Assembly: GCA_023954815.1 (NCBI GenBank)
Contig: JAGSHB010000030.1
Location: forward strand, 1-42,152
Length of the DNA: 42,152 nucleotides
Direction of reading: 5' to 3'
DNA from: Myxococcales bacterium
GTDB taxonomy: Bacteria > Myxococcota_A > UBA9042
The translations under genes and the position numbers were made by a program. Positions 16,680 through 24,334 of the stretch are shown piece after piece (positions within the stretch are counted from its first letter, which is position 1; every line of letters begins with the position of its first letter). The notes under the pieces were generated by a model. It saw only the letters and a list, made by a program, of their open reading frames with translations, ran no database searches and was not told the DNA's origin.

Positions 16680-18370
16680 GGCGCTTTTCCCGGGAAGAGT
16701 TGCGGACGCACAACCGATGGCTCCGGGGCGGCTTCTCCAGCGCCGTAGACCCGAACACTGAGATGCGCCAAGACGCGATGGCCATCTTCGACCAAGCGAT
16801 AGCCCGCCTTCGTGAGGCGTTGGTGTAAGGCTGAGACCGCTCCGTCCCCACCGGCGCCTTCCTGGGGCTCAAGCGCCCAGCGATCACCCACCAAAACCAA
16901 CCTGCGAGGCTTATTTTTCAGCCTTTTTGCCAAAGCAGCGCTGCTGGCAGGGACGGCAGCCGACGTGCGATAGACGCGCTCCAAATCGGGCCACGGTGCC
17001 AGGCGCCATGCGACTTGTAGGCCGCCAATCCCTAGGGTGAGCACGTCGCCACCCCGCGAGACATTGCCCGCGACGAAGCGTGCGACCTTGGTCGACGCCA
17101 TGCGACCCTTGTCCTGCACACCGACGTAGGTGTGATGCGCGCCGAGGCCAAACTGCAACAAGGCGACCAACACCAGAATTGGAACAGCGCGCCGCCCGGA
17201 AGCGAGTTCTTCACCGCCCAGGGGCATGAGGGCAAACGCGGTCGCGCCGAGGCCTAAAAACATGGCGACAAAGGGTCGTGCGATAGCCAACGCATCGGCG
17301 ACGCCAGCTGGATCAGACCTCATCCCGGCCCACGATGCCCAGGCTACGGCGCCGATCAACGGGATCAGCAACGGCATCACGTCACGCTCGCCGAGGGTCC
17401 GCGGAACCGTGCTGTGAGCTACGCCAAGACTACGCCAGCCGTCCGCCGCACCGGCGCCAGCAGCGTTCGACACAGCGTCTTGGGTCGGCCGTGCATCCTC
17501 ACGGACGACGCCGCGCCACAAGCCGATCAGAGCGAGCGGCCACAGCGCTGCGCCCGCCAAAATCCGCCACATTGGTGCGCTCGGAGCGTCAACCAGGGTC
17601 GCGATGCCGCCGGTCGCACCGCCCGGAGAGAGGGTGACAAAAGCGTCCCAACCCGAAGCTGCGCTCAAGGGCGGGGCGCCGCCATTGGTGGCCGCATGGG
17701 CGAGCCAGTCGCTGGCTAGGTCGAGGCCCGGCATCCAAGCGCCAGTCATGGAAAACGAGCTCACCGTCCCCGCGGCAGCGGCTGCCAGCCATCCCACGGC
17801 TCCCACCTGACGCGGTCGAGCGAGGGTGACCGAACGCGCGATGGCGTACAGGCCCGCGGGCAAGACCAGCAGGCTCATCGGACTGAAGAGCGCGGCGAAG
17901 AACAACAGCAGCGTGGACCAGCCAATCGCCTTTGTTTCCCCACGACGGAGTCCGACGCGCAGCTGCCACAGCGCCGCGAAAGCCAGCAGGCCGAGCCACG
18001 GTGAGCCGTCCGCTCGCCACCCTTCGTCGAGGCCGAAAGGCGCGACGGCCAAGATCATACCGGCGACGAGGCCGCTGAGCGTGCCCCATCCGTTAGCGCG
18101 GGCATACGCGACGGCGACGAGCGGCAAGGCCACATCCGCGACCAGGGCGGGCGTGCGCACGAGCGCCGCAAACCCGCCGCAGATCTGCCGCCACGCGCTG
18201 AGTAGCAGGTGCAGGACAGGCGTCGAATGCCCCTCCGCTGGCAGCGCCCAGGCCGCAGCCACCTCGCCCCCGCCCATGTCCACGGAGAACAGGTGCAACG
18301 CCCGAAGCGCTAGGGTGACAGCGACGACGCGAATAACGAGGCGGCGCAGATCCTTGGGGTCGATGGTCAT
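16676..18370 (-). CDS. Multi-spanning inner-membrane protein of unknown function
   Basis: 564 aa from ATG 18370, which has AGGA 9 nt upstream. The open frame extends a further 61 codons, but that stretch lacks membrane character and would overlap the methyltransferase gene, so I exclude it. At least eight hydrophobic segments are visible, for example LVIRVVAVTLALRALHLF, LPLVAVAYARA, LLLFFAALFSPMSLLVLPAG and VPILVLVALLQFGLGA. A soluble C-terminal domain of about 140 aa follows the last segment. The first loop (FSVDMGGGEVAAAW) resembles the acidic loop of GT-C glycosyltransferases such as PMT/ArnT, but I cannot confirm the family. Its stop overlaps the helicase TTG start, so the two are coupled. 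Confidence 0.75.
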   Translation of the reverse strand: MTIDPKDLRRLVIRVVAVTLALRALHLFSVDMGGGEVAAAWALPAEGHSTPVLHLLLSAWRQICGGFAALVRTPALVADVALPLVAVAYARANGWGTLSGLVAGMILAVAPFGLDEGWRADGSPWLGLLAFAALWQLRVGLRRGETKAIGWSTLLLFFAALFSPMSLLVLPAGLYAIARSVTLARPRQVGAVGWLAAAAAGTVSSFSMTGAWMPGLDLASDWLAHAATNGGAPPLSAASGWDAFVTLSPGGATGGIATLVDAPSAPMWRILAGAALWPLALIGLWRGVVREDARPTQDAVSNAAGAGAADGWRSLGVAHSTVPRTLGERDVMPLLIPLIGAVAWASWAGMRSDPAGVADALAIARPFVAMFLGLGATAFALMPLGGEELASGRRAVPILVLVALLQFGLGAHHTYVGVQDKGRMASTKVARFVAGNVSRGGDVLTLGIGGLQVAWRLAPWPDLERVYRTSAAVPASSAALAKRLKNKPRRLVLVGDRWALEPQEGAGGDGAVSALHQRLTKAGYRLVEDGHRVLAHLSVRVYGAGEAAPEPSVVRPQLFPGKAP

Positions 18371-18489
18371 TGCACCGGTCCTAGTCAGCGGCAATGGCGC
18401 TGGAAGCCCGAGATTGTGGGATATTCGCACCGAACCGGCGAAGCATTGGCCCCGTGCGGGCGCTAGCTTCGGGAGGAGCTGGCCTCGGG

Positions 18490-19278
18490 TCAAGCCCCAG
18501 ACGCACGCTGTTGAAGCAGCGCCCAAGCAACATTGCGCCGCCCCCCCAGCCATCTGGCCACCGGCGGCAAAGGCGGATGGCGATGGGGTTCGACCTTCAC
18601 GATCACCCTCGGCGCAACGCGCAACGCGTGGGCGAGCGTCTCGTCCGTCGGCCAGCCGCTGGCAGCGACCTGGCGCAGCTGAACCAGATCTTCAGCGCGA
18701 AATTCCGGCGCCTGATACATGGGCGACAGCACCACCGCGTCGAAGCTATTTGTGGGCGCGCAGGCCAGAAATTCAGCCTGATCGGCGCAAATCGTCTCGA
18801 TCCGCAGCGCCGCAGCCCGCAGTTCGGGCAGCGCACAGCGGGCCAGCCCGTCCGTCGTGATCGCGTGGACGATGGGGTCGATTTCGAGACCGGTCACGAC
18901 CGCGCCGGCATCCGCTGCGACGATGGCGTCGTGCCCCTGCCCCAGGTTGGCGTCGAGCACCCGCATCCCAGGCTTGCAGGCCAGCGCATCGAGCAGTGGA
19001 TCGGGATGGCCAGCAGCACGAGAGCCGACCCGCACCCGCGCCAAGCCGGGATGCCACCGCCACAGCGTGCCGTCCGGCGTCTTCGCGTGCAGGCCTTCGG
19101 TCGGGTGGACGATCAGCCATCCGCCAGGCCCATGCCGGGCTGACATTTTGGCCAGCGATTGATTCCCGCGCCGAAATTGGGCAAGACGCAGCCGGGCAGC
19201 GACAGCTTCGGCGGCCGCATGCCCCGCGGCGCCCGTCCTGGACGCTGCGGTCACACGCCATTGTCCACGGGTCTGCAT
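18490..19278 (-). CDS. Class I SAM-dependent methyltransferase, RsmJ-like
   Basis: 262 aa, with AGGGGAG about 6 nt before the ATG. The Rossmann SAM-binding loop VLDANLGQGHD is at 107-117 and is followed by an acidic strand end LEIDP at 131-135. A catalytic-type LSPMY at 184-188 resembles the DPM[YF] motif of RsmJ, the 16S rRNA guanine-N2 methyltransferase. The HPGLARVRVGSRAAGHPDPL segment before the fold matches the RsmJ layout of an N-terminal part leading into the SAM domain. The Asp of the usual DPM motif is Ser here, so the target could differ. It is divergent from deoA, and its stop lies 119 bp before the preferred membrane-protein start. Confidence 0.7.
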   Translation of the reverse strand: MQTRGQWRVTAASRTGAAGHAAAEAVAARLRLAQFRRGNQSLAKMSARHGPGGWLIVHPTEGLHAKTPDGTLWRWHPGLARVRVGSRAAGHPDPLLDALACKPGMRVLDANLGQGHDAIVAADAGAVVTGLEIDPIVHAITTDGLARCALPELRAAALRIETICADQAEFLACAPTNSFDAVVLSPMYQAPEFRAEDLVQLRQVAASGWPTDETLAHALRVAPRVIVKVEPHRHPPLPPVARWLGGRRNVAWALLQQRASGA

Positions 19279-19449
19279 GTCGCTCCCCTAAAATTCATGG
19301 GCCGAGTGGCCTCTTCATCGTGATTGCAGCAGCAACCTTGCCCCTTGGCGCAGCAAGCCTACACTCGGGCGCTCAGCCCTTTGTTTTGCACATCGCAAAG
19401 CTGGGCGACAGTATGAGCGCCGGCCAGTCTTTGGCTCAGGAGACAGTTT

Positions 19450-20802
19450 ATGCACTACCGTGCCGCCGAGCTTATCGCCGCCAAACGCGACGGGGCAGCT
19501 CTGTCCAAACCCGCTATCGACTTTCTGATTCGCGGCTACGTCGACGGTTCGGTTCCGGACTACCAGATGGCCGCCTTCGCTATGGCCACGTTTTTCAAAG
19601 GGATGACCGCCGACGAGACCGCCTGGCTGCTCGATGCCATGCAGCGCTCGGGTGATGTCTTGCACTGGGATGACCTCGATTTCCCAACCGCCGACAAGCA
19701 CTCCACCGGCGGGGTCGGCGACAAGATCAGCTTGCCCCTCGCCCCGGCCGTCGCCGCTTGTGGCGTGGGCGTGCCGATGATCTCGGGTCGCGGTCTGGGT
19801 CACACCGGCGGCACCCTCGACAAGCTCGAATCGATCCCTGGCCCTGGCCGCGACGGTAAAGGCGGCGGATTCGACGTGCGCCTGAGCCTCGAAGACTTCA
19901 AGGCGATGGTCGCAGAGCTCCGCGTGAGCCTGATCGGTCAGACACCGAACCTCTGCCCCGCTGACCGCAAGATGTACGCCCTGCGCGATGTCACCGCGAC
20001 GGTGGAGTCCATTCCGCTGATCGTCGCGTCCATCATGAGCAAGAAACTGGCCGAAGGCGCCGGTAGCTTGGTCCTCGACGTCAAGGTCGGCAGCGGCGCG
20101 TTCATGCGTACGGTCGACCAAGCGCAGTTGCTGGCCCGGGCTATGGTCGACGCCGGTCAACGCTGCGGTCGCAATGTGACGGCGTTTCTGACCGCCATGG
20201 ATCGGCCGCTCGGCACCCACATCGGCAACGCACTCGAAGTGGTGGAAACGATCGAGCTGCTGCGTGGCGGCGGCCCGGCCGATAGCCGCGCGGTGACCTG
20301 CCGTCTTGGCGGCGAGATGCTCAGGCTCGCTGGCACGGTGCCGGACATCAATGCGGGCGAAGCGGCCATCGCCAAGTCGCTCGATGATGGCAGTGCGCTG
20401 GAGAAGTTCCGTAAGATTGTGCAGGCCCATGGTGGCGATCCACGGGTGGTCGATACGCCTGAGCTGATCTTGCCGCAGGCCCCGATTGTGCGGCCAGTCT
20501 TGGCCACGGGTGACGGCGTGGTCGGCGCGATGGATGCGCTGCAGATCGGTCTCATCTCCGTGCGCCTCGGTGCGGGGCGCAATCGCAAAGAGGATGACAT
20601 CGACCCGTCTGTCGGGCTCGTCTTCGCGGCTAAACCGGGAGATACGGTGGTGAAAGGCCAGCCGCTGTGTTGGGTCCACGCCGGGGAAGAAGCCCGGGCA
20701 CAACGCGCCATCGCGGAGCTGCAGGCGGAGCTGAGCTTGCTACCCGCCGGTCAGATGCCGGACCAACTGCCGCTGTTCATCGACGCGATCTACAAGCCGT
20801 AG
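19450..20802 (+). CDS. deoA: Thymidine/pyrimidine-nucleoside phosphorylase
   Basis: 450 aa. It cleaves thymidine, deoxyuridine or uridine with phosphate to free base and (deoxy)ribose-1-phosphate in nucleoside salvage. The N-terminal helical domain is followed by phosphate-binding KHSTGGVGDK (83-92) and the family signature SGRGLGHTGGTLDKLESIPG (112-131). A central phosphorylase fold and the usual C-terminal domain (from about 340) follow. The length is typical of TP/PyNP. A clear Shine-Dalgarno AGGAG lies upstream of the ATG. Thymidine phosphorylase and broad pyrimidine phosphorylase (pdp) are not separable from motifs alone. Confidence 0.93.
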   Translation: MHYRAAELIAAKRDGAALSKPAIDFLIRGYVDGSVPDYQMAAFAMATFFKGMTADETAWLLDAMQRSGDVLHWDDLDFPTADKHSTGGVGDKISLPLAPAVAACGVGVPMISGRGLGHTGGTLDKLESIPGPGRDGKGGGFDVRLSLEDFKAMVAELRVSLIGQTPNLCPADRKMYALRDVTATVESIPLIVASIMSKKLAEGAGSLVLDVKVGSGAFMRTVDQAQLLARAMVDAGQRCGRNVTAFLTAMDRPLGTHIGNALEVVETIELLRGGGPADSRAVTCRLGGEMLRLAGTVPDINAGEAAIAKSLDDGSALEKFRKIVQAHGGDPRVVDTPELILPQAPIVRPVLATGDGVVGAMDALQIGLISVRLGAGRNRKEDDIDPSVGLVFAAKPGDTVVKGQPLCWVHAGEEARAQRAIAELQAELSLLPAGQMPDQLPLFIDAIYKP

Positions 20803-20860
20803 CGCCACCAGAGCCCTACCAAAGCGTCAACGCGCACATCAGCAGACGCGGCCACTAGCG

Positions 20861-20898
20861 CGATTCGTGCGAATCGGCCGGAACTTCAACGGATTTTT
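20861..20898. terminator. Palindrome between convergent genes, candidate bidirectional terminator
   Basis: A perfect 7-2-7 inverted repeat CGATTCG-TG-CGAATCG (20861-20876) lies in the 118-bp gap between the convergent deoA and iminopeptidase genes. A run of five T follows about 17 nt later (20894-20898), after a second short CCG...CGG pairing. The placement fits a terminator, but the spacing to the T-run is not classical. Confidence 0.4.
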
Positions 20899-20920
20899 GC
20901 TGTTGCCGCTCACGTTTGCA

Positions 20921-21868
20921 TCATAGCTGCGTGGTGCGCATGGCCTCAGTCGCTGCGACCAGGGCTTTCAAGATCGGCGGCTCAAGGGCCGAATGCCCGG
21001 CGTGAGTGACCATCTGCAGCTGCGCTTTGGGCCAACGCTCCGCCAGCTGCCACGCGGTGATCGGCGGGCAGACCATGTCATAGCGCCCCTGCACAATGTG
21101 GCACGGCAGATGGGTAATCTTGTGGATCTCGTCGAGCAACTGACCCTCGCGCAACCAGGCGTCGTGGACAAAAAAGTGGGTCTCGATGCGGGCCAACGAC
21201 AGGGCGAATCGGGCGTTGGGATGCTGAGTGGCATCATCGGGGGACAAGCGACTGCAGCTCATCTCCCACTGGGTCCACGCCATGGCGGCTTCGGCGGCGC
21301 GCTCAGGATCGCTGGATCGGAGCCGTTTGTAATACGAGGCGACCACGTCGGACCGTTCCTCGGGCGACAGATGCTCGATGAAGAGGCGCCAGGCTTCAGG
21401 GAAGACGCGACCGGCGCCGCCGCCATAGAACCAGCTCATCTCCGCACGAGAGGCCAGGAACACGCCGCGCAAGACGATGCCAGTGACCCGATCGGGGTGG
21501 GCTTGGGCGTACGCCAGGGCCAGGGTCGACCCCCAAGATCCGCCAAAGATGAGCCAACGCTCCACACCGCGGTGCTGGCGGAGTCGCTCGATGTCGCAGA
21601 TGAGATCGGCGGTGGTGTTTTCGTGCAAGCTCGCGTGCGGAGTCGAACGCCCACAACCGCGCTGGTCGAACAGGGTCAGGTGCCAAAAGTTCGGATCGAA
21701 GAGGCGCCGATTCCAGGGCGCGCAGCCGCCACCGGGACCACCATGAATGAAGAGCGCAGCGGCGCCGTCAGGGTTACCCGAGCTTTCCCAATAGACGCGG
21801 TGAACCCCACTCACGGGCAGATGACCTTGGGCGAAGGGCTCGAGCGCTGGAAAGAGAGGCAGCGTCAT
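20921..21868 (-). CDS. pip: Proline iminopeptidase (S33 alpha/beta hydrolase)
   Basis: 315 aa from ATG 21868; a TTG two codons upstream is less likely. It releases N-terminal proline from peptides in the cytoplasm; no signal peptide is present. Oxyanion loop HGGPGGG is at 42-48, DQRGCGRS at 68-75, and the nucleophile elbow GGSWGS at 109-114 with Ser111. The acid is in GRYDMVCPP (about 265) and the histidine in HAGHSALEP (about 291). These and the length match the Xanthomonas/Neisseria type enzyme. It is convergent with deoA. Confidence 0.95.
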   Translation of the reverse strand: MTLPLFPALEPFAQGHLPVSGVHRVYWESSGNPDGAAALFIHGGPGGGCAPWNRRLFDPNFWHLTLFDQRGCGRSTPHASLHENTTADLICDIERLRQHRGVERWLIFGGSWGSTLALAYAQAHPDRVTGIVLRGVFLASRAEMSWFYGGGAGRVFPEAWRLFIEHLSPEERSDVVASYYKRLRSSDPERAAEAAMAWTQWEMSCSRLSPDDATQHPNARFALSLARIETHFFVHDAWLREGQLLDEIHKITHLPCHIVQGRYDMVCPPITAWQLAERWPKAQLQMVTHAGHSALEPPILKALVAATEAMRTTQL

Positions 21869-21958
21869 GCACAAACGGTACGGGACCCGCCGAGCGGTGC
21901 CAAGAAGGCGCTGAGATGCCGTAGGCTGAGATGCCGCAAGGCCGCTGAATGCTTCACA

Positions 21959-22729
21959 CTACCAAATGTAAATGCGCCGCACCGGGCGGGTCGACCAGAT
22001 AGCGGATGAGGCGTTGTAGCCCCAATCGCCTTGTTTTGTGGGCCGTGATCGGTTGCGAGCGCTACGCCGAGCGGCTTTGCGAGCGGCCCGGCGCATGGCC
22101 CGGCGGTGCGCGCGACGCTCCGATTTCGCGCGGCTCGCCCGCAGCTTGATGATGTTGCGGTGCCACTGCCGCAAGCGCCGCAATCCGTGCGGTGTACCAG
22201 CGCAGCGCTGACGCGTGCCCTTGATCGGTCCTCGGTTGATCCGCAACCACGCCATCACAAAGCGATTGAGCTCGCCTTTGATACACGGGCAGCGCCGATG
22301 CAGCTTTTCGAGGCCCACATGGACGCGGGTCAGCAAGAACTGCACCGACTCAATGGGATCGGTGCGATCGACGCCAAATCGCTGGGTCCAAGGCCAGAGC
22401 TGAATGATACCGACGGCTTTGCAGGTACCGTATCCACAGTCGCCTTTGACATCAGGGGTGTACCCCGACTCGATGCAGGCCTTGGCCAACGTCATACCGC
22501 GCAACTGCTCGGGCACATCCATGCGGCGCTCGAGATCGAGCAGGCTGCGAAACAGCCCAAGATCGATCGTTTTCCGGCGCCGATTGGACAAACCGCGACA
22601 GGACCAAAGGGCCTGGTGCATGAGCTCTGCATCGGATGGCAGCGGGCTGGGGACCTTCGCGCTCGCAGGCACAGTCCACAGCAGTGCAGCTATCAAGGCG
22701 CTCCCCACTGTGAATTTGATTCCCTGCAT
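21959..22729 (-). CDS. Secreted lytic-transglycosylase-like protein with Arg-rich tail
   Basis: 256 aa from ATG 22729, preceded by AAGGGA about 9 nt upstream. The frame extends 29 codons further, but this ATG opens a proper signal peptide (MQGIKFTVGSALIAALLW, cleavage near Ala24). The mature part has an SLT-like core: LAKACIESGY with the presumed catalytic Glu87, then GIIQLWPWTQRFG in the place of the usual GLMQLMP. Cysteines at about 84, 98 and 103 and a later CPC suggest disulfides. The last 60 or so residues hold a dense Arg/Lys/Ala stretch (about 195-240). It probably cleaves or binds peptidoglycan in the periplasm. The gene is divergent from rsgA. Confidence 0.65.
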   Translation of the reverse strand: MQGIKFTVGSALIAALLWTVPASAKVPSPLPSDAELMHQALWSCRGLSNRRRKTIDLGLFRSLLDLERRMDVPEQLRGMTLAKACIESGYTPDVKGDCGYGTCKAVGIIQLWPWTQRFGVDRTDPIESVQFLLTRVHVGLEKLHRRCPCIKGELNRFVMAWLRINRGPIKGTRQRCAGTPHGLRRLRQWHRNIIKLRASRAKSERRAHRRAMRRAARKAARRSARNRSRPTKQGDWGYNASSAIWSTRPVRRIYIW

Positions 22730-22939
22730 AAAGTCGATCCCTTGGCGGTGAATGTCGCCGCTGCCCGGCGCGCGCATCTGGCGCTGGGACGGGATCCCTA
22801 GATCCGATCGACCCAAGATCGCAAGTCTTAGTTTTTTGAGCTTTTGTGTGGCCGCCCGCCGCCGAACAGGCGATCGCCGGGCAGTGTCGCGATCGCAATG
22901 TCGTGTTCTCTGACGCTGAGCCTGCTATCTTGTCCGCCC

Positions 22940-24058
22940 ATGAATCCAAGACGTCCCATATCCGGCGGTTCCGCCACCAAAGACAAAGCTGCCGCCGGTC
23001 GCAAGCGCGCCCGTAAAGTGGCCCGCGCGATGAAGCAATCCCTCAAGAAACAGGGCCGCCAGCGGGTCAATGAACTCCACGAGGGCCGCGATAGCTTCGA
23101 GAAGCTGTCCTCCGGTCGTCTGCAGCAAGCGGCGCAAGAGCTTGAGGTCGGCGGCCACGAGCCGGCAGCGGAGGCGAAGGTCGACGGGTTGGTGGTCAGC
23201 GTGAGCCGGAAAGGCTGCACGGTGCGCCGGGCCGGTCATCCCGACGAGCGGCTCTGGTTCAACAACGCTGTGGCCACGGCTGCGGTAGGCGATACGGTCG
23301 GTTTTGACCCGGATCGTGGGGCAGATCGCGCGCTGAGCGTGGTACGAGAGCGGCGATCTTCCCTCTCCAGGCCCGATCCATTCGAGCCGGCGCTGGAGCG
23401 CGTCATCGCGGCAAATATCGACGTCGGTGTACTCGTTGTCGCGCCCATCGATGATGAGCTGCGCACCGGCGTCATCGATCGGGTGCTCGTGGCCATGCAG
23501 CGCGGTGGGGTTCAGCCCGTCCTGGTGGTCAACAAATGCGATCTACTCGCCGATGATGCCGCCGTTCGCGCCGCCATCGCGCCCTACACCGGTCTCGGCG
23601 TGCACGTTCACACCTGCGCTGCCAAGACCGGCCTGGGGGTGGCGGCCCTCCGCGAGCATGTACGAGACAAGACCTGTGTATTCGTTGGGCATAGTGGCGT
23701 CGGAAAGTCGTCTCTGCTCAACGCGCTCTGGCCACAAGCCCAACAAGAGACGGCAGAAGTACGGTCGCGTGATGGTCGCGGTCGCCACACCACCACGGCT
23801 TCTCGCTTGCTGAGCTTGCCCGGCGGCACGCACCTCATCGATACGCCTGGCATCCGCTCCTTCGGTCTATGGGAAGTCGATGCCGATGCGCTACGCGGCT
23901 GGTTCGCTGAGTTCGCTGAGCCCGCAGCGCAGTGTCGTTTCCGCGACTGCCGCCACGACGCCGAACCCGGTTGCGCAGTCCGCGTCGCCGCAGATGAAGG
24001 CACCATCGCGCCCGCACGCTACGCCGCCTACCTCAGAATCTTGAACTCGCTGGACTGA
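22940..24058 (+). CDS. rsgA: Ribosome small-subunit GTPase RsgA
   Basis: 372 aa from ATG 22940; the 32 codons before it are unlike the family and are left out. It is a circularly permuted GTPase that aids late 30S subunit maturation. The order G4-G1-G3 is visible: NKCD from residue 198, Walker A GHSGVGKSS from 250 and DTPG from 301. The zinc knuckle is Cys332, Cys337, His339 and Cys345. An OB-fold domain lies at about 80-130. The N-terminus is an unusually long basic stretch of about 75 residues, rich in Lys and Arg. No strong Shine-Dalgarno is seen. Confidence 0.94.
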   Translation: MNPRRPISGGSATKDKAAAGRKRARKVARAMKQSLKKQGRQRVNELHEGRDSFEKLSSGRLQQAAQELEVGGHEPAAEAKVDGLVVSVSRKGCTVRRAGHPDERLWFNNAVATAAVGDTVGFDPDRGADRALSVVRERRSSLSRPDPFEPALERVIAANIDVGVLVVAPIDDELRTGVIDRVLVAMQRGGVQPVLVVNKCDLLADDAAVRAAIAPYTGLGVHVHTCAAKTGLGVAALREHVRDKTCVFVGHSGVGKSSLLNALWPQAQQETAEVRSRDGRGRHTTTASRLLSLPGGTHLIDTPGIRSFGLWEVDADALRGWFAEFAEPAAQCRFRDCRHDAEPGCAVRVAADEGTIAPARYAAYLRILNSLD

Positions 24059-24334
24059 GCGCCGGTGTGAGCAAACGATCCACCTTTCATCGAGTTAGAT
24101 CCGCTGGTTTACAGATATTGTCTAATGGATCCAGGATATTTCGAGATCGTTCGATCGATCACAACCTCTGACAATTAGATCGGATTGGACCGAAAGCGCA
24201 GAACGACATACTTCGCCCGGAAAATCGGCGTTCGCGCGCAAAACCAGCGTGGCATCCGGCTCATGGCCGAGCGGGGTGGGCGGCCGGAGCGATGGCCCTG
24301 GGCAAACGGCTGACAAAGCCGCACCCTACCGACC
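24059..24334. other. rsgA-polA intergenic region
   Basis: 276 bp without a supported gene. It is more AT-rich than its surroundings around 24090-24190. It holds a 12-bp palindrome GATCG-TT-CGATC (24145-24156), two similar 9-mers TTAGATC[CG]G (24095 and 24175), and a small hairpin GGCT-GACAA-AGCC (24308-24320) just before the polA ATG. The polA promoter is presumably here, but I cannot assign -35 and -10 boxes. Confidence 0.4.

Noticed and set aside
18371-18553. 61-codon N-terminal extension of the membrane protein
   Set aside because: It would overlap the methyltransferase gene, has no membrane or signal character, and ATG 18370 has its own AGGA.
19315-20703. 462-codon minus-strand frame
   Set aside because: It is antisense to deoA, whose motifs are unambiguous, and its translation has no recognisable domain.
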